Source: an uncultured Methylotenera sp. (lineage in GTDB: Bacteria > Pseudomonadota > Gammaproteobacteria > Burkholderiales > Methylophilaceae). Taken from it: a stretch of DNA of 8,439 bases. How positions within the stretch are numbered: position 1 is the stretch's first letter; each line of letters begins with the position of its first letter. A program made the position numbers and the translations under genes. Shown here piece by piece: positions 6,217 to 8,439 of the stretch. The notes under the pieces are model-generated. The model ran no database searches. It had not been told where the DNA came from and worked only from the letters and a program-made list of their open reading frames with translations. The stretch spans positions 1 to 8,439 of the forward strand of contig CALFXV010000020.1 of the NCBI GenBank assembly GCA_937957775.1, given 5' to 3'.

Positions 6217-7233
6217 TTAAGCCAGTTTGCGGCAGACGTCATGCACCAAGCCTGGCCCTTGGTAAATTAAGCCGCTGTATAGCTGCACCAAATCGGCACC
6301 GGCAGCCATTTTTTCTAGGGCATCATCGCCACTTAAAATACCCCCCACGCCTATGATGGGTAAACTACCTTGCAAGCGTTGCGCCAGCTCGTGTATGACC
6401 CAGGTGGACTTTTCCCTGACCGGGGCGCCGGATAAACCGCCGACCTGATCAGCATGCTTGAGGCCTTGCACGGCATCACGCGATAAGGTGGTGTTGCTGG
6501 CAATCACGCCGTCTATTTTGTGCGCCATCAATAAATCGGCAATTTCATGTATTTGCTCCAGGCTTAAATCCGGTGCAATTTTCAAGACGACGGGCACGTA
6601 TTTGCCGTGCCTATCCGCCAGCTTAGCTTGTTCTTGCTTGAGGCTTTGCAGCAAGGACGACAAGGCCTCTTTTTCTTGCAGGGCGCGCAAATTCTTAGTG
6701 TTGGGCGATGAAATATTGACCGTCACGTAACTGGCGTGCGAGTAAACTTTTCTCAGGCAAATTAAATAATCGTCCACCGCATTTTCCATAGGCGTGGCAA
6801 AGTTTTTTCCTATGTTAATGCCCAGCACACCGCGGAATTTGGCCGCCTCAACGTTGAGCAGCAATTGATCCACACCCAGATTATTAAAGCCAAAGCGGTT
6901 GACGATACCTTGCGCTTCCGGCAAACGGAACAAGCGTGGTTTGGGGTTGCCGGTCTGAGGCAAGGGCGTGACCGTGCCCACTTCAATAAAGCCGAAACCC
7001 AATGCCGCCATGCCATCGATGACGCGCGCATTTTTGTCCAAGCCTGCTGCCAAGCCTACCGGATTAGGGAAGTCTATGCCCATTACCCGGCGCGGTTGGC
7101 AAGCTGGTGCGGCAGGATACAGCTTAAGCAAGGCCAGGCGCTCGGCTAAGCGCAAACTGGCTAAGCTTAGGTCGTGGGCCAATTCAGCATCGAGCTGAAA
7201 CAATAAGGGTCTAAGCAGTGAGTATGGAGTCAT
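6217..7233 (-). CDS. pyrD: Dihydroorotate dehydrogenase (quinone), class 2
   Basis: A 338-residue FMN enzyme that oxidises dihydroorotate to orotate, the fourth step of de novo UMP synthesis, passing electrons to membrane quinone. The N-terminal extension (about 1-40, with [19 protein letters not shown]) is the membrane-associating helical part that marks class 2. The barrel then shows [10 protein letters not shown] at 60-69, RFGFNN at 113-118, IGKN at 141-144, VNISSPNT at 172-179 with Ser175 as the catalytic base (same number as in E. coli), Lys218 in VLKIAPD, ASNTT at 245-249, GGLSG at 265-269 and the FMN phosphate site GVGGI plus LYSGLIY (295-299, 318-324). All expected catalytic residues are present. 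It is the first gene of a leftward pair with the GST-like gene and is divergent from roxA. No strong Shine-Dalgarno precedes the ATG. Confidence 0.97.
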   Translation of the reverse strand: MTPYSLLRPLLFQLDAELAHDLSLASLRLAERLALLKLYPAAPACQPRRVMGIDFPNPVGLAAGLDKNARVIDGMAALGFGFIEVGTVTPLPQTGNPKPRLFRLPEAQGIVNRFGFNNLGVDQLLLNVEAAKFRGVLGINIGKNFATPMENAVDDYLICLRKVYSHASYVTVNISSPNTKNLRALQEKEALSSLLQSLKQEQAKLADRHGKYVPVVLKIAPDLSLEQIHEIADLLMAHKIDGVIASNTTLSRDAVQGLKHADQVGGLSGAPVREKSTWVIHELAQRLQGSLPIIGVGGILSGDDALEKMAAGADLVQLYSGLIYQGPGLVHDVCRKLA

Positions 7234-7349
7234 GCTGCAATTTTACTTTATTCTGCCGCCTATGTAAGCAAGCGGCTAACAGCAAAATGGCCACGCTTTA
7301 TTATTTAGCTTAGCGCATCATAAAAGGCAAATACGATTAAAATATCGCC
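7234..7349. promoter_or_regulatory. Divergent promoter region between pyrD and roxA
   Basis: This 116-base AT-rich gap must serve both outward genes. Rightward, TAAAAT at 7338-7343 (5 of 6 to TATAAT) lies only 6 bases before the roxA ATG and has no recognisable -35 at 16-19 bases. Leftward, TTGCTT followed after 15 bases by TAAAGT is possible but poorly spaced. I cannot assign either promoter with confidence, and I see no PurR-like or other known operator. Confidence 0.45.
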
Positions 7350-8439
7350 ATGAATAAGCCACTAGCATTATTAAATCAACTGACGCCCAGTGAATTTTTA
7401 GACCAGTATTGGCAAAAAAAACCCTTGCTGATTAAGGCCGCCATCACCAACTTTGAGGGCTTGCTGAGCCCAGAAGAGCTGGCCGGATTAGCGTGCGAGG
7501 AGGACGTGCAATCGCGCATCGTCGAATACAAAAAAGGGAGTTGGCACGCGCAGCATGGTCCCTTCACTGAAGACGATTTCGCGGCCTTGCCCGACGCGCC
7601 CACAACGGAACACAATTGGACCTTGCTGGTGCAAAGCGTTAACCATTTTTTACCGGAAGCCAGTGCACTATTGCAGCAGTTTTCCTTTATTCCGCACGCC
7701 AGACTCGATGACCTGATGGTCAGCTACGCGCCGCATGGCGGGGGCGTAGGCCCGCACTTTGACAGTTACGATGTGTTTTTATTGCAGGGTTGTGGACAAC
7801 GCTTATGGCGCATTAGTGAACAAGATGACTTGAGCTTGGTGGAGGGTGCGCCACTTCGGATCTTGCAGAACTTTAAGACCGAGCAAGAGTTTACGCTTTC
7901 AGCAGGTGATATGCTTTATTTACCACCGCACGTTGCGCATTGGGGTATTGCTATTGGCGATTGTATGACTTACTCCATCGGTTTTAGAGCCCCTTCAGCG
8001 CAAGAGTTAGCGGCTGAATTTTTGAATTATTTGCAGGAAAATCGCACGCTATCAGGAAGGTATGCAGACCCTGATTTGGCATTGCAAGAGGATCCTGCAG
8101 AAGTAGGCGGCAGCATGGTTAAGCAAGTGACATCTATTTTGAACGGGTTGAAATGGAACGATGCTGATGTGGCCGACTTTTTAGGTCAATATCTATCAGA
8201 GCCTAAATCGCACATTGTGTTTGATGCCCCTAAGAATATCACCTTGCAGGCTTTTGAAAAACGCATGAGAAGCCAAGGGGTTCAATTAAATTTCAAGAGT
8301 CAGCTATTGAAGTCTGACAGGTCTTTTTACCTCAATGGCGAAATTGTTGATTTGGATTTAGATTCTGAAGTCTTAATGTTAAAGTTGGCTGATTTGAGGA
8401 AGCTCTCTTCAGAAGATTTAACTCCACCATTAAAAATGA
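7350..8439 (+). CDS. roxA: Ribosomal protein uL16 3-hydroxylase RoxA/YcfD-type (3' end outside window)
   Basis: The open frame covers 363 codons and is still open at the window end; E. coli YcfD has 373 residues, so little is probably missing. It is a JmjC-type cupin oxygenase using Fe(II) and 2-oxoglutarate; the E. coli enzyme hydroxylates an arginine of ribosomal protein uL16. The start MNKPLALLNQLTPSEFLDQYWQKKPLLIK is typical. The iron triad is visible as His136 and Asp138 (PHFDSYDVF) and His197 (LPPHVAHWG). Arg151 aligns with E. coli Arg140, a 2-oxoglutarate ligand, and YSIGFRAP follows. Residues from about 225 on fit the dimerisation and winged-helix region. An in-frame TAA at 7338-7340 makes the ATG at 7350 the first possible start; no Shine-Dalgarno is seen. 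The last third uses clearly different codons. The TGA at the very end of the window is out of frame. Confidence 0.92.
   Translation, partial: MNKPLALLNQLTPSEFLDQYWQKKPLLIKAAITNFEGLLSPEELAGLACEEDVQSRIVEYKKGSWHAQHGPFTEDDFAALPDAPTTEHNWTLLVQSVNHFLPEASALLQQFSFIPHARLDDLMVSYAPHGGGVGPHFDSYDVFLLQGCGQRLWRISEQDDLSLVEGAPLRILQNFKTEQEFTLSAGDMLYLPPHVAHWGIAIGDCMTYSIGFRAPSAQELAAEFLNYLQENRTLSGRYADPDLALQEDPAEVGGSMVKQVTSILNGLKWNDADVADFLGQYLSEPKSHIVFDAPKNITLQAFEKRMRSQGVQLNFKSQLLKSDRSFYLNGEIVDLDLDSEVLMLKLADLRKLSSEDLTPPLKM

Noticed and set aside
6458..7198. Rightward open frames opposite pyrD
   Set aside because: They overlap conserved pyrD catalytic motifs on the other strand and lack ribosome sites.
8436..8439. 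ATGA at the window end read as a stop for roxA or a start for a next gene
   Set aside because: The TGA is out of the roxA frame, and four bases are not enough to support a new gene.

Overview
This is an ordinary chromosomal housekeeping segment, most likely from a betaproteobacterium. The inference rests on the style of the SecD/SecF, ClpS/ClpA, class 2 PyrD and RoxA (YcfD-type) proteins and on G+C content of roughly half by eye. I cannot name a genus. Coding density is very high. There is no non-coding stretch over 300 bases, and I see no tRNA, rRNA, CRISPR, insertion sequence or phage gene.

Layout: positions 1-2901 hold rightward membrane-protein genes: the 3' end of secD, a complete secF, and, after a 106-base gap containing a perfect 10-bp hairpin and a weak promoter candidate, a CorB/CNNM-type transporter gene starting with TTG. 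Positions 2902-5608 hold the clpS-clpA pair, preceded by an AT-rich inverted repeat that overlaps a good match to a sigma-32 (heat-shock) promoter. Positions 5605-7233 hold a leftward pair, pyrD followed by a glutathione S-transferase-like gene; its end converges on clpA with a 4-base overlap. Positions 7234-7349 are a divergent promoter region, and from 7350 a rightward roxA gene runs off the window.

Functions: SecD/SecF assist Sec-dependent export using the proton gradient. The CorB-like protein is a probable Mg2+ (divalent cation) transporter. ClpS delivers N-degron substrates to the ClpA unfoldase, which feeds ClpP (not in the window). PyrD performs the quinone-linked fourth step of pyrimidine synthesis. 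The GST-like protein is a probable glutathione-dependent thiol enzyme. RoxA is a 2-oxoglutarate/Fe(II) oxygenase that hydroxylates ribosomal protein uL16. These are separate jobs and I do not see one joint system.

I found no previously undescribed system. The points most worth a second look are: the candidate heat-shock promoter placed so close to clpS that the mRNA would be nearly leaderless; a Glu in SecF where E. coli has the proton-relay Asp213; MGF instead of IGL/IGF in the ClpP-binding loop of ClpA; a strong preference for the Ile codon ATA before G; and a change of codon style in the last third of roxA.
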